A stretch of 64,000 bases of DNA from Nemania diffusa (Eukaryota > Ascomycota > Sordariomycetes > Xylariales > Xylariaceae): NCBI GenBank assembly GCA_038501195.1, contig JBBPUQ010000004.1, forward strand, positions 4,106,001-4,170,000. The letters are read 5' to 3'. The first letter of the stretch is position 1, and each line of letters opens with the position of its first letter. Of the stretch, positions 11,830 through 23,884 are shown one piece after another. The notes below the pieces were generated by a model. The model was given only the letters and a program-made list of their open reading frames with translations. It had not been told where the DNA came from and searched no databases. A program made the position numbers and the translations under genes.

Positions 11830-13449
11830 ATGGCCCCCTCATTCGTTCACCTGCCCGATGGGCAAACCTATACGGTACAGCCCGTCTTTGGTGGTTTATT
11901 TTTCAAGAATAACGAGCTTAACATTCATCCTACGCCTTTTCCTGCTGGGTGGACAGTGGCTATACATACCGAGGATGTCATTGAGCAAAACTTGCAGCTT
12001 CTTACCGTTGAGGACGATGTCGGAAATTCTCGCGCCCCGCAAGGTCACACTTACCGTTACCGCCGGCCTACCTTACAGAATGACACGATATTTATTTCCT
12101 CCATCTCCAACCCTTCTAGCAGCGATTTCAAGCCCCATGCAAGTCCCTCTCGCCAGATTGCCTTGATGTTGTGGATATCGTTGTACTGGTATTTTCAGCA
12201 GGCCGAGCCCGTGCCGTACCTAGATGACGAGCGAACTAGATCTGCCCCTGCTGAGGCGAGGCCCAAGGGCGATTGGCGTATCAGGATTAAGCACGAGGGC
12301 GTTTTCCGCAGCCGGAACATGATTCCGAAGCTGGAGCGAATGGGGCTCATCACAAGCTTCGATACGTCCGTGGGTAGTGGTATTGATGACGAGCAACGGG
12401 GATGGGACCAGATGTTTGTGACTCGGCGCATGTTTTGGCAGATACACAGCGGCATATTTCTCTTTACTCTCCAACCAGTGAAGCCGCTGCACTCCTCTTC
12501 GTACCCGGCGTCGCCAGTTGCAAGTCGGCCGACTTCACCTGTGTCAAGCGAAGCTCTCCAGCGGTCGTCTTCTCCTCCGGGAGCTTTTCGTAGCATCATT
12601 GCGGCCGACGTGCCCGGAGAGCCAGTGCCGACATCGTTGGCAGCCGCGCCCACCTTTCCCATCGGCCCCTACTACTCTTCGTCGCACCTACCAACATACT
12701 ACCCCCCACCGCCTCTGCAGTACATCATCACAAATAACATACGACACCCGCGTCGGCAGAAGCCATTCCGGACGGGAGAAATCTTCTATTCCCGGTTTGT
12801 CCCCAGCACGGGAAAGTATCTCTCTTTCCGAGTAGCGTCGCTTTCGCCAAAGCCGGTTCCTCATCTAGGGCCGGTCGGAAGAGGGGAAAAGGACAGCGAG
12901 CTTGCCCATCTTTGCTCGTTGTCCGATCGCTCACTATTGCAAATGTGGCTATCGAAACCGCGTGTATCTGCGTTCTGGGGCGGATATCACGACAACTTTC
13001 TTCCCGACGCTCTGAAGTCGCAACACTCTTTCCCAGCCATTGGGCTCTGGGACGGGGTTCCGTTCGGCTATTTCGAGATCTATTGGGTCAAAGAGGACCC
13101 GCTGGGGCAGCACATGGGTAACGACGCACAAGATTTTGACAGAGGGTTACATGTCTTGGTGGGTGAGGAGTGGGCGAGAGGAAAAGTAATAGCGTGGCTC
13201 TCGAGCGTCCTCCAATGGTGCTGGCAAGCAGATAACCGTACAATGAACGTCTATCTCGAGCCAAGAGTTGATAATACAAGGTGGGTATTATCTCCGGCAG
13301 TATGAATTATCCGATGACTAACAGGTATCAGATTCATCGAGCATCTTCAGAATTCGGGCTTCGCGAAAGAGAAACAGCTCGCACTTCCACATAAGCAAGC
13401 CTGGCTGTGCCGACTAAGGAGAGACGCTTGGGAAGGGCCAGCTTTGTGA
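11830..13449 (+). CDS. Hydroxyornithine N5-acyltransferase-like protein (SidF/SidL family), two exons
   Basis: This is a GNAT-fold siderophore acyltransferase of the IucB/MbtK type. The family acylates N5-hydroxyornithine for hydroxamate siderophores (SidF uses anhydromevalonyl-CoA, SidL acetyl-CoA). Exon 1 is 11830-13280 and exon 2 is 13332-13449, joined as NTR|FIEHLQNSGFAKEK through a 51-nt intron; the total is 522 aa. The C-terminal catalytic domain shows FWGGYHDNFLPDA, GLWDGVPFGYFEIYWVKED, RGLHVLVGEEWARGK, YLEPRVDNTRF and the closing PHKQAWLCRL. The middle (about residues 210-280) is a low-complexity Ser/Pro linker. The C terminus GPAL is not a peroxisomal PTS1, which weakly favours a cytosolic SidL-like role. 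No NRPS or other siderophore gene lies nearby. Confidence 0.82.
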
Positions 13450-14357
13450 AGGGATTACTGCGTAGCGGATTTATCATGAACTAAGCGGCAGATAGTAGTG
13501 TTTGTTCTTCTGGGCATACATGTGGTACTTTAGACGGTAATTTCAAAGCCATGTATCAGGGGGGACCACTTCGGCCTTATCTTTTCCTTAAATCAACGCG
13601 AGCATCTAAAGCTAACAAAGATTTCGGCCGAATTTAATACGGGTCTAAATGATGACATAACACTGTACTCGGAACCGAGTCAGAGGAGCCCTGACCACGC
13701 ACTGGGAGACAGGGCTAGCCACACTAGCCACCATCTAGCCACGAAGCCTAAACAAGGAATTCTACCTTGATACCCTGCGCTATACAACTGCAAAGTGTCT
13801 ATCTAAATGCACACTAAATAAACGATAAGTGCTTACAAAGGCATGCATAATTCCGAGATTCACTCTGTAATTCACTAGTGATTGCGACATCCCAGCGAAG
13901 TTAGTCGTTTCGCTCGGATCTCAGCCCTACATACCATTAAACCCGAAGGTGTAGGGATGTGGCCGTATAATCTCTAATTCGGGACCGAAATTGCCCCACC
14001 ATGATCCTAGAAGACCCCGGATGATCCCAGTCGAAGGGAACGTCATTAGCTTCACATGGCAACTGCTTCTCGAGACAACTTTAACTTTCTAAAATGTGCT
14101 TGATAATGATATCTAGTTTTTTATCAACAGCATCGCAGAGACTAAGATCCGGTTAGCCTTGGTGTTGTAGGTTGCGATCCAGGTATAAGAGGCCGCCTCA
14201 TTCTCAGCTCGACAATCTTGTCTCATCCATCATCCCACACAACAAAACCAAGCATCTATTCAACCGATACTAAATTCTCAAACCAATTGAACCAATTCAC
14301 CTTCACCATTTTATCCTCAAGCCTTAACTCACACACAAACATACAAACACCATCAAA
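13450..14357. other. Intergenic region, no gene seen
   Basis: This stretch contains the promoter and a CA-rich 5' leader (about 14218-14357) of the NmrA-like gene. Nothing else is supported. Confidence 0.5.
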
Positions 14358-15587
14358 ATGTCATCTACACCACGCAAGATCCTCCTTATGGGCGCCACGG
14401 GCCAACAAGGCAGCGCCGTGCTCACCGAGCTCTCCCAGCTCGCCAGCACCTCGCCCTCCACGTTCCCCAAGCTGAAGATCATCGCGCTGACCCGCAAGGC
14501 GTCGTCCAAGGGCGCGCAGGCGCTCGTGCCGAAGTTCGGCAAGGCGCTGGACATCGAGGTGCTCGAGGGCGACACGAAGAACCCGGCGCCCATCTTCGCG
14601 GCGCACAAGGACATCGACACCGTCTTCGCGTACACCACGCCGCCCGTCAACGAGGAGGAGGCGCAGGCGACGGCGCTGATCACGGCCGCGGCGAAGAATG
14701 GGGTCAAGAACTTCGTGTTTAGCAGTGTTGAGAGGGGTGGTGATGAGAAGAGCTGGGAAAACCCGACGGATGTCCCGCATTTTGTGACGAAGTATAATCG
14801 TGAGTTTCCTATTTCCGTTATGTCCTTGGAATTCTTTAATCTACCTCAATTGCGGTGTGGATTTCTGCGGGGTTCAATAAGACCCTTGAAATCTACTACA
14901 TCTCTTAATCAAGACATGGGTATTCAAAGGGAGATGGGATGAACACAGATAAGGGATCTTATGCTGACAGATTTCTTAACAGTCGAACACCACCTCCGCA
15001 AAACATGCACAGAGAACCCCACAATGAAGTACACAGTCCTCCGGCCTGTGGCGTTTATGGACAACCTAAACCCCACATCAGGTTAGTGCTCCGAAGTCTC
15101 TAATACCCTACCCCTATTCGACCTATTTGCATACCATATTCTTTACCTCAAACGCCAAGGACTAACACTAGACCACGAAACAGGCTTCGGACCCGTCATG
15201 GCCGCCATGTGGGCAACGATACCCAGCTCCAAAAAGCTCCAGCTCATCAGCGTGCGGGACATCGGCATCTTCGGCGCCAAAATCCTATTGCACCCCGAGA
15301 ACTACGAGAACCGCGCCATCGGCCTCGCCGGCGACGAGGTGACGCTGCTCGAGGTGCGCTCCACCTTCCGCAAGGTCGCCGGCCTGCAGCTCCCGCAGGC
15401 GTGGAAGATCGTCGGACACGCCGTCCGCTGGATCTCTAAGGACATGGGGAAGATGTTTGGTTTCTTCGAAGGCGCGGCGTACGGCGTCGATATCCAGAAG
15501 CTGAAGGCCGAGGAGCCGCGGTTGCAGAACTTCGAGACTTGGTTGAAGGAGAGTAGCACGTTTGACTTCGCGAAGGGGAAGAAATAA
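14358..15587 (+). CDS. NmrA-like NAD(P)-binding protein, three exons
   Basis: This atypical short-chain dehydrogenase of the NmrA/HSCARG group is usually a redox sensor or reductase. Exons 14358-14799, 14983-15081 and 15184-15587 join in phase to 314 aa; the donors are GTGAGT and GTTAGT. The N-terminal Rossmann motif is ILLMGATGQQGSAV (GxxGxxG, residues 8-21). Next come the AAAKNGVKNFVFSSVERGG strand and the YNLEHHLRKT and YTVLRPVAFMDNL segments typical of the family. The catalytic Tyr-Lys pair of classical SDRs is not evident, as is usual for NmrA-like proteins. The start ATG follows an A/C-rich leader. The substrate is unknown. Confidence 0.88.
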
Positions 15588-17214
15588 ACTAGGGATTTTG
15601 ATAGTAGCTCGGAGATAGAGTGGTAGTTGCTTAAACTCCGATCATGAAGTATCATGTACCATAATTAATTCACTCGGACAATTCACAAGGACCCAGCTTA
15701 CTTATTACCTGTTTTCTTCCGTGTAGTAATTTTGGCGAACTGGTAATGAGTTTGTGTTTTATTAACTAACCGCGCAAGAACAAGGTAATCTTTGATTGCG
15801 CAGTACAGATAGCAGCGGGCTCATGGGCATTTATCTTGGCATGTCCTTTTTGTTTGTTTATTTTGTTTCAATAAGAGGTTGAGGTTAACGGGAATCACGT
15901 GACGCAATTGAGTTCCCCAGCAATTTGGCAACTCTTTAAGAGTTGAGTTAATTAACTAGCCCAGCTATTTGAGTTGTTGCTTCAAATTTAAAGGTTGTGG
16001 TTTGTTAAAAAGTTGAGTAAGGCGATATTTCGCTTTCATTGAAGTTGAATTTAAATGAAACTTGAAAGTGTTTTTTATAGTCGATCAAGATGTTACAATT
16101 ACCGTCACAAAGGACTCAGGCGTCCGTGGCAAACTACTATCATCGAAAATAAGGGCTTCCGATCACGTTTCGTTTATATTCCGACTATATCTGGTCGCGT
16201 GCTAGTTGCTGCGATATCGCTATCTGGTCCACAATATCTGTTGCTCGGTAGGCAAAATATGCCTAGATACCTACTTATACAAGTTTTTAAGCTTCAATAT
16301 TCACTACATCAGCTATTCTATCAATAAACCTTAATCATAATTCTATGTGGAATGTATATAGAGAGCTATATACTATTATAACCTTATATATATTTATTCC
16401 ACTGAATAGTTAATTATGTGTCGTCAGCCATTCCTATTTTAATCGCCACACTGTTCTCGTCAATGGCCCAGGTAATACAACTACTCTTGTTGTGCAAGAC
16501 CAGCTCATTGCTACGCAGGCCCCTCAGTTTGTCAATTTCACAGCAAGGAAGCGCGTATTGATCTATTGCCATTGGGTACCTGATCTTGGATACCTTGCCG
16601 CCCAGCTGCCCTCCAGCACACACTTCCATATACCACCCTTTCTTCTATTACCTACCTAAGTAGTGGAATCGTCAGCAGGTTAACTACCTAGGTACCTTTC
16701 TTCTAGCAACCTCGTCGTTTTAACTAGCCCTAGCCCCATCCTTGCTTATAAATGTCTCTCTCCCCCTCCACTTCTGTCTCCTCCTACCTATTTCCCTATT
16801 AACACTTTTTCACCTGCAACCTTCTCAAAATATGTTCACAAACTAAACACCTCATCAATAATACTTCACATAGAGAAAATTTACTCCAGAGTTCTCCACA
16901 CTTTAGCTATTTTCTATTATATTGTTTCCGGATTGAAGCGATTGCAAAGTCGTGTAAGTAACGCGTTATTTCGTTTCCTAGTTTTACTACAACACTGGCA
17001 GTCTCGTTACCGTGATCAGAAAATAATTACACACAATAGGCCCTCTAACTACTGTTACCTATCTTGTTTCTCCGCCATGGTACTAACTAATACTATATAT
17101 TGCAGCTATCTTGGAATGATTTATAGACCTGTTTCCTAGATCTATAAGCTCAGTCTTACCTTCGGCATCGTTAATCTCCAACGCAGACTACACAATCCTA
17201 TTAGAACTGGTAAG
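15588..17214. other. AT-rich intergenic region
   Basis: This 1.6-kb AT-rich spacer contains one exact TACCTAGGTA at 16685-16694 and a TACCTAAGTA variant at 16663-16672. Short open frames here have no coding character that I can recognise. Confidence 0.5.
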
Positions 17215-18279
17215 ATGGGCGCATACACAACCATCGCGGTTCCTCCAATTACCGGGGTAATGCCTCGACAGGGCCTTGCCAGCACGGTCGGCAAGGGACC
17301 TAGCCTTATGAAGGCTATCAGAACACTTGATGATAAATACTATTATAAGCATTCTAAGCATGACAAGGTTCCATTGTCGAAGGGCCCGGCACATGGCATC
17401 TGGAACCGACGCGAGAGTGATCTAGAGACTATCTTCGAAGTGTTTGATGAAGCATCTACGGAGGATTCGCCTGAGAAGGCTCTTTAGGAAAGGGATCATC
17501 TAGACGAATTCGCTGGAATAACTCTACAGCATCAAACTCTGCCAGGGAAAGAATCTGAGTAAGTTAGTTAGTACCAACGGATTAGATGATACTGACAATA
17601 GGATAGCGCTCAGCGATCCCATGGTGATGAAACCAGGGAATCGGGCGGCGCGTCAGCTGCTATATCCGACACCTCATTCACTCCTCCCATGAACCTCAAG
17701 AACCTGGTCCAACTAGACCAAGAGGGCCGGCGGCGCATCTTAGCGCCGCCTGGGGTTAGGGGCGATGTCTCTCCTATTAAGCACAAGAACCGATTTATAT
17801 TCGAGGATCCAGAGGGGAAGAAGCATTTGATACCGCCGCCTGGCTTCCGGGATCTCTTCCCGAAGAAGATAGAGAAAACTACCTACACGGCTAATGAACC
17901 TACATTCTCTTTTCAGCGAAAGGATAACTTCGAAAAACTGGAGCTCAAATATGGAGGGATATCACTTGCCTTAATGGCCGAGAAGAAGAAACTAGCTGTG
18001 GCAACGCCGAGGAAGATGCCCTTTTCTATGGAGTATGTGCCACTTTAAACCCTAACATTTACTCTCCCCTTTTCTTATGACCAGAAATACTAACTAATTA
18101 GCCCGACTGGTTATCATGCCATCCTACGCAGTGAAACGGAGAGACCGACTAGTCTTCCACCGCCACCCCCGACCACAAATCGCCCAGTAGCTGGCTGGTC
18201 ATCATCATTCGCTAAGAACATATTTGACATTGAGAATGATATTCTTTACAACGGTCGCTTGCCCGTTAGCACATTTTGA
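17215..18279 (+). CDS. Unrecognised 299-aa protein with duplicated PPG motif, four exons
   Basis: I do not recognise the family. Exons 17215-17439, 17488-17558, 17607-18032 and 18102-18279 join in phase to 299 aa. Introns 2 (GTAAGT, branch CTGAC, GATAG) and 3 (GTATGT, branch CTAAC, TTAG) are strong. Intron 1 is a 48-nt phase-0 segment with a weak donor (GTGTTT) that removes an in-frame TAG at 17485; if it is not spliced, the product stops after 90 residues. The protein carries two related motifs about 35 residues apart: DQEGRRRILAPPGVR and DPEGKKHLIPPPGFR. The rest is polar and probably partly disordered, with a proline run (SLPPPPPTT) near the C terminus. Splicing evidence is good; function is open. 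Confidence 0.62.
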
Positions 18280-19071
18280 TGTGATAGCTAGTAAATGCGG
18301 CTCTAACGCTGGGCTCACCTGTGAGTTACTGCAGACGCTTAGCCACGCTACCCGTTTGGTAGGACGTAGCTATCGTGCTGCAGTTGAGTTGCACGGTAAG
18401 CGTTCTCAAGATACGCTTTGCGTTAACGTAAAACTTTATTTCATTTGTAACACTACTTCGGCGTTGGTAGGCCTCCTTTTTACTCCGAAATACGGCGTCA
18501 ATGATAGAGGATCTGCGGGGAAAAGCAAGCCAGGGAGTTATATTATCAGGTATAAGCGTTGGAGGATTCTTTTATCATCATTAAACGGCGTCAATGACAT
18601 ATATAATATGAAGATTCTCATATTGTCGCACGGCAGGGCTACTCATATAGCCCCAACTTCTTCTGCGGAGCCTGAACTTCCTCCTTAGCTAATACATGCC
18701 CTTATTTGGGACCCCAGCATCCAACTGAGACCCTCTAAACCTGCAGGGAAGGCTGTGTCACAAGACCTCTAGGGGTCTCAGAAGGAATAATCAAGGGAAG
18801 GCTACTACCTATAACAATGTGTAGACTAATTATATAGGACCGTTCAGACCCCAAAAGAATTATGACAAACAAAACGACATGTCATACGGACCCATCTATT
18901 GAGGGGCTTCCGAGACATTTCTTGGCATTATATGTGTATATATAGGCTGGCTCGGTCCCTTCTTCTCTAGAGTCTTCTAGAGAGTAAGAGACCCTTTGAA
19001 GCTATAGCCATTTATTCGATCCATAAGAAGAACAACTCCCAAGTCCAGTATAACTTCCCCTGTGACAGAAC
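18280..19071. other. Intergenic region, no gene seen
   Basis: This spacer includes a TATA-rich stretch at about 18930-18950 (TGTGTATATATAGG) placed as a plausible core promoter for the next small gene. No other feature is supported. Confidence 0.45.
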
Positions 19072-19443
19072 ATGGCTCAACGTACACTCATCTCAGTCCT
19101 CTCCTTGAGCCAGAACCGCAGTGTTGTTCGGGCCATCCACGATCATATTTCCCCACATATATTCACAATTAATGGCATTTTAGAATCCAATCCATTTGAA
19201 CCAAGCGAGCTAGCACTTGCTTTGAGGGTGGTGGAACCAAGACCACAGGTCGTTTTGGTTGGTCGTGGCTATAGCGAAGAGGAGACTTCCAGCGTCCGCC
19301 AAATTTTCTCTCAATACATGACAGAGGTGGGGATCGAGAAGGGCACTGTCATCAAAATCACGTCCCAGATATTCGAGGAGGTCGGAAAAGAAGGTGTGCC
19401 GGAATGGGTGCTTGGTCAGTTGGACAGCTTCTTCGGGAAATGA
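19072..19443 (+). CDS. Conserved-looking 123-aa hypothetical protein
   Basis: This is an intronless 123-aa frame with a good start context (GAACATGGCTC) about 120 nt downstream of a TATA-rich stretch. The product is compact and globular: strand-like segments (TLISVLSLS, PQVVLVGRG) alternate with charged helices (SSVRQIFSQYMTEVGIEKG, VPEWVLGQLDSFFGK). There is no signal peptide or membrane segment. The composition and regular alternation suggest a real small alpha/beta protein, but I cannot assign a family. Confidence 0.6.
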   Translation: MAQRTLISVLSLSQNRSVVRAIHDHISPHIFTINGILESNPFEPSELALALRVVEPRPQVVLVGRGYSEEETSSVRQIFSQYMTEVGIEKGTVIKITSQIFEEVGKEGVPEWVLGQLDSFFGK

Positions 19444-20105
19444 CTACATTATCGTCTATAACCTCATGTTTAATCAAGTGTATTGTCTGCTCCTAATGGT
19501 GGACCACAGCAGGGTCTGCTAGAACGCGGTTAAATGAATTTGCGACGTATTCAAGCCGAGTGTGCTTGAATTGCAGAACGTGTGCGGTGGATCCCTGGAG
19601 ACTTTCTCATAGAAACCGGAGGTTCTCTGAAAGTCTTTATTTCCATCATATTTAAACTATCTAAGTTATGAATGATCACACCAACATCGTATGAATTTCT
19701 GTCTAGCTACTATCTCCACATCCCGTAAGATTATATATGCAATAGTCCTTAATCTATACTACTTAATAAAAACTACAAATATTTTTGACTGACACTCCTA
19801 ATTTTTCTCAAATTATCGACTGATGCAGCGACACGTCGTGTGATCCCTCATACATGACATCTACTGTTCCCTTCCCTGTATTGTTGCGCATGAAACTGGC
19901 TCGCCCACAGAGTATAGTTGTCTAGTGCAAGTCGTAGAATTACTTTTGCTAGTCCAACCCTCCTGTGCTAGTAACTCTAAGTAGAAGTTTGTAGGCTTCG
20001 AGTCCGCTCCTAGCTCTTTCTGCACCAAGTCCGCATCGCAAGCATAGTCGTCGAACTCTTGCAACTTAGTTGTATGGACTTGGCGTCGTTGGTTATAATC
20101 GAATA
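19444..20105. other. Intergenic region with a possible coding remnant
   Basis: A 67-codon minus-strand frame (19861-20064; CDADLVQKELGADSK) has a protein-like composition but only a TTG start and no neighbours in frame. It might be a remnant or the 3' exon of something lost. I do not call it a gene. Confidence 0.35.
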
Positions 20106-22343
20106 TTACTCGGATGCCTCAAATTTTGGAACGAGGTCGATCTTTCCATTCTCCCGTTTTTCCAGTCTTACGGGATTATTATTATTCTCCTTCTTCATCT
20201 CCTTCCTGAGCTCATCGTCCCCTATATCATTAGCCCGGTCAAGTAGGCTCGCTAACTCATTACCTGTGAGTTGGGAGACAGCATGCCAGGTATTTCCTTG
20301 CCTCGAATATCGCGTGAACTTGATATATGTAATTGTCGTGCTGCACACACACAGAATATGGAATGCGAGAAGACCGGCAACTGAGAGAAGACCTTTAATA
20401 CACCCGTTTTCTCGGCACCCCCCTGGGACCTCCACCATCCTAGTATAGCCAATCCGGACATTTTCCGCCCCGGTGAAAGCTTTGAGAAACTCGCTATATA
20501 ACGTGTTGGCGAATGTTGTTGTGAAACCCTGCACGGCGTCGACGGCCCTGCTTGTCTCATCAATCGTGTCCTGCATGAGCGATGCTACTTCAGGGTGCAC
20601 GAGTATGCCGTGAAAGGCGCACCGCGTGCAAGCTTGGAACGTTGTGTTTCTTCCTACTAGTATGGTGTTGTAAAGCGCGTTATTGTACTTTGTGAGGACA
20701 ATTTCAACCAAGGTCTGGTTAGGCTGTATACTCCAAGCACCGGATTCTACAGGAGAATACGTCGCGGGGGAACTCATATTTTTTATTGTGAGCACACCTC
20801 TATCGGCATAGGACACGGTTTCCTTGGTGATGCCGAGATATTTTCGGACCGCTGACGAATCGCCAACGCTCGTGATAGACCAATTTCCCAGAGGCTCTAC
20901 CAATTTGCCTGTGGCCACCATATCAACCAACGAGAAGGCGGCGTAAAAGTTCGAGAAGCAGAGGGTGGCGTTGACGAATCGATCCTCCTGCATTTCGTAG
21001 GTGCGCCACTCCCCAGCTGTAGTTGTAGTCATATTGTGAGAATTAATTGAGACGTTCCAATCTTTCTTATGCATGTTTGTATGGAAGAGGAGATACATAG
21101 AGGAATGATTGGACCAAGGCTCGATAACTGAGTCCCAGTCTAATTTTGCCGCCTTATGCCATTGATCGCCGCCTACAACGTCCACAAGGCACAATGAGCT
21201 GCTCCAGCCAGCCGACTCGTCTACTACACCGGGTATAGTGCAGTTGAAATTGGCTGAAAAACATCCTTCCGAGTTACACAAACTCGTCACTTCATGGGCT
21301 CTCTGAAGGCTTTCCCCATAATTCAGTGTTCCGGTTGCGAGTCCGCTCTCGCATGCGTCCCCAAGTTGATCTAATTTGCATGGACGCTTCCGGAATGTGA
21401 TACCTTGCGTCATTGGAGGCATGCAAGCGATGTTAGACGACAAGACGATAGCATTCCCATTATAGGAATGTATCGCAGTCCTCATATTAGGTTCCCGCAG
21501 GGGCAGAAATGCTCTTCTTCTGAGCCCCGTAGTACTAAACCCTTTAGGGTCAGGGGAAGAGCTAGCATTAGACGGGAGCTCGCCGTAGATCGCATATACT
21601 GGGGGTTGATATAGGGTTGGCGGGGCGGTGAACAATGCTGTGTCCTCGGCGATGTAATCATTGACTGGGAACAACGCTACGTTTTCTGCGATTGTAAAAT
21701 TGTGTAAATCTATGAATAGAAGGGTCGATGCGAACTGGAGTGCCAATACACTAGTTAAAATAGAAAAGACCAGAGCTGTTTCTATGGAGAACGTGCGCAA
21801 GATTGGTTTTAATTTCGAAGCCAGTTCTGCCAGTCGTAGTGGGCCATTATTAACAGACCGGAGAATAGAGAAATGGACGACTTCGGACTTGGGAACATAG
21901 TGCCTCTCGAGGAAGAGCGCCGCTAGCATACTGGTGCATGTGGTGGCCTGGATGGCCGTGGCGGTTCGAATAACTAGAGCTGCAAGCGTTATTGCTTGAC
22001 TAGACCACCCTCCAAGAATGATCGCGCGCCACGCAGAAGACGCGTCAACTGCACCTAATGCAGTTCCCTGTCCAGTCCACAAGAAGATGAGAAAGCCTAA
22101 GCTGACGAGAGATGCCAGAGTACCTCCAGCAATAGAGAGTAACCCACTAGTCCCAATAGATTCTCTCAGGGTTAACTTTGTCCTGACGTTACACAATATT
22201 GAGCTTTGGGCGTCATTATTAGTCAACGTGTCATCGACTGACTGTTGTGCCCAGTAGAAAAGAAGCTCTTCAGAATGGGGATCAGAAAACTGTCCGGGTC
22301 GAGAACGGGTATAGTTGTTGTCGGAAGGATGGTATGTTGACAT
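20106..22343 (-). CDS. Large multi-pass membrane protein with glycosylated exofacial domain (hypothetical)
   Basis: This is an intronless 745-aa frame from the ATG at 22343 (an earlier GTG adds nine residues). After a polar N terminus come hydrophobic spans at roughly residues 70-95 (GLLSIAGGTLASLVSLGFLIFLW), 110-155 and 190-215, then a loop of about 430 residues. The loop has several N-x-S/T sites and repeated cysteines (CMPPMT, CKLDQLGDACESG, CNSEGCFSANFNC). One last span (GLLSVAGLLAFHILCVCSTTITYIKF) precedes a short charged cytosolic tail. This topology is common in a large group of uncharacterised Pezizomycotina membrane proteins. Function is not known and I propose none. Confidence 0.75.
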   Translation of the reverse strand: MSTYHPSDNNYTRSRPGQFSDPHSEELLFYWAQQSVDDTLTNNDAQSSILCNVRTKLTLRESIGTSGLLSIAGGTLASLVSLGFLIFLWTGQGTALGAVDASSAWRAIILGGWSSQAITLAALVIRTATAIQATTCTSMLAALFLERHYVPKSEVVHFSILRSVNNGPLRLAELASKLKPILRTFSIETALVFSILTSVLALQFASTLLFIDLHNFTIAENVALFPVNDYIAEDTALFTAPPTLYQPPVYAIYGELPSNASSSPDPKGFSTTGLRRRAFLPLREPNMRTAIHSYNGNAIVLSSNIACMPPMTQGITFRKRPCKLDQLGDACESGLATGTLNYGESLQRAHEVTSLCNSEGCFSANFNCTIPGVVDESAGWSSSLCLVDVVGGDQWHKAAKLDWDSVIEPWSNHSSMYLLFHTNMHKKDWNVSINSHNMTTTTAGEWRTYEMQEDRFVNATLCFSNFYAAFSLVDMVATGKLVEPLGNWSITSVGDSSAVRKYLGITKETVSYADRGVLTIKNMSSPATYSPVESGAWSIQPNQTLVEIVLTKYNNALYNTILVGRNTTFQACTRCAFHGILVHPEVASLMQDTIDETSRAVDAVQGFTTTFANTLYSEFLKAFTGAENVRIGYTRMVEVPGGCRENGCIKGLLSVAGLLAFHILCVCSTTITYIKFTRYSRQGNTWHAVSQLTGNELASLLDRANDIGDDELRKEMKKENNNNPVRLEKRENGKIDLVPKFEASE

Positions 22344-23884
22344 CGTGTTCAATGATCTACTGGGGGCCACCTAAGTAGCGGGCCCAGAGGAATCACAATA
22401 GCTGAATGGAGTTATATCGGAGCTCGTAGAAGGCCGCTATGATATTTCTTGTTTGCAGTTTAACTTTAAGTTAAACAGAACTCATCAATTGTTGGGTAGA
22501 GGTTGGAGGGACGCAAACCGATGAAATTATGATTTCGAGTGTGTGCATCTATGAAGATCGTGAAAATGATCAGAATTGTTGAATTGTCATAAAAGGGATC
22601 AACTCCATAAATTTCAGAAAAACAAAACTAGTTGTTGAAATGCCAGAATAACTGCAGAGATAATCATATACCTGTTAAATACTATCTAAGCAGATTTATT
22701 AAACTAGAATTACCCTTGAAAGGGAAAGGATCAAACATCTATTGTTTTCAACCATTTGGAGTCGGTTGCATTACGCTGTATAATAATGCGAGGGACTGTG
22801 GCTAAGAGAATAGCCCCTACAGTAGGTTGCAATTATTACTCATCCCATCTCTACTTACGACCTTGGCATACAACCGGCAGTTCTATGATTGGCACTGCGT
22901 GATAGCTGAGCGAATAAGCATTTCGAGTATAGAAAGATCGTCTCTCCTTGCGGCGCAGTCGACATATTTATGTTGTAATAATCCTCTATTCGAGCATCTG
23001 TCCCTAACCTATTTTTATCCTCCAGTCGAAACAGAGAGCCATACCTATATTTGAAGTGACAGACCATTAACGTTGCTTCATTGCTAATCTACCCCAACTA
23101 ACCAAGAGACTGCGACGCGACCCCGTGGGAATAATGCGACTCGGTAAAATCCTCTGATACAACTGCCAACGATTTGCCTAACTTATCGTGCTACTAGCAG
23201 TCAGCAACAGGCTGGCGTACAACATTAGTTCTCGTGTCAGAATGCGATGGATACAACATTTCTATATTAATGCTTGACATCGGACGCCAAGAAATGTTTT
23301 AGTAAGAAGATCATTGTATTAGGGCCAACAATTGAAATCAAGCTATAAATGTTGGAGTACATTATTTGCCTGTTGCTTCGGCTTTAACATTGTGGTCTGG
23401 AGCAAAATATAAATCTATTCACATTAATAAAGCGAGCTGCTACTATCATCCTTTATACGATATCTCATTCTCGGTGCATTTCTAAAGCGAGGAAAGATAA
23501 ATGTTGGATTCCGCCATAACCTCTCCCCCTCGCTGATAATTTGAAGTTCTTCTTTTGGAGACGGGGCACTAAAAAAAAAACTCGTGAGCTATTCTCTGTG
23601 CTCGTTTGGGTTCCCCATTGCCGTTCGACTAAGACACTTGGGTCTGATATGGAGCGTTTTCGGGCTGGTTCAACTCCGCCTTCCACTAATGTTTGCTTGA
23701 TCAATTTCTGGTTAACGATAAAACCTACGGAGATCCTCGCAAGTACCTTGTACGGCACTCCTTCAAGCCCATTAGCCTATTTAGACACCTGGCATACGGC
23801 GTCTTGCCTGTGATCGTCTTCTTTATATGTCTTGTCGCCCCAGCAGCCTACGAACCTATACCAAGAAGTAGAAGCATCAGAGGG
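22344..23884. other. AT-rich intergenic region
   Basis: This region of about 1.5 kb has short open frames only. None has a recognisable motif or a plausible splice partner. It contains an A10 tract near 23570-23580. Confidence 0.5.

Noticed and set aside
18224..18688. 154-codon frame 3' of the PPG-motif gene
   Set aside because: It overlaps the last exon in another frame and has no features beyond it.
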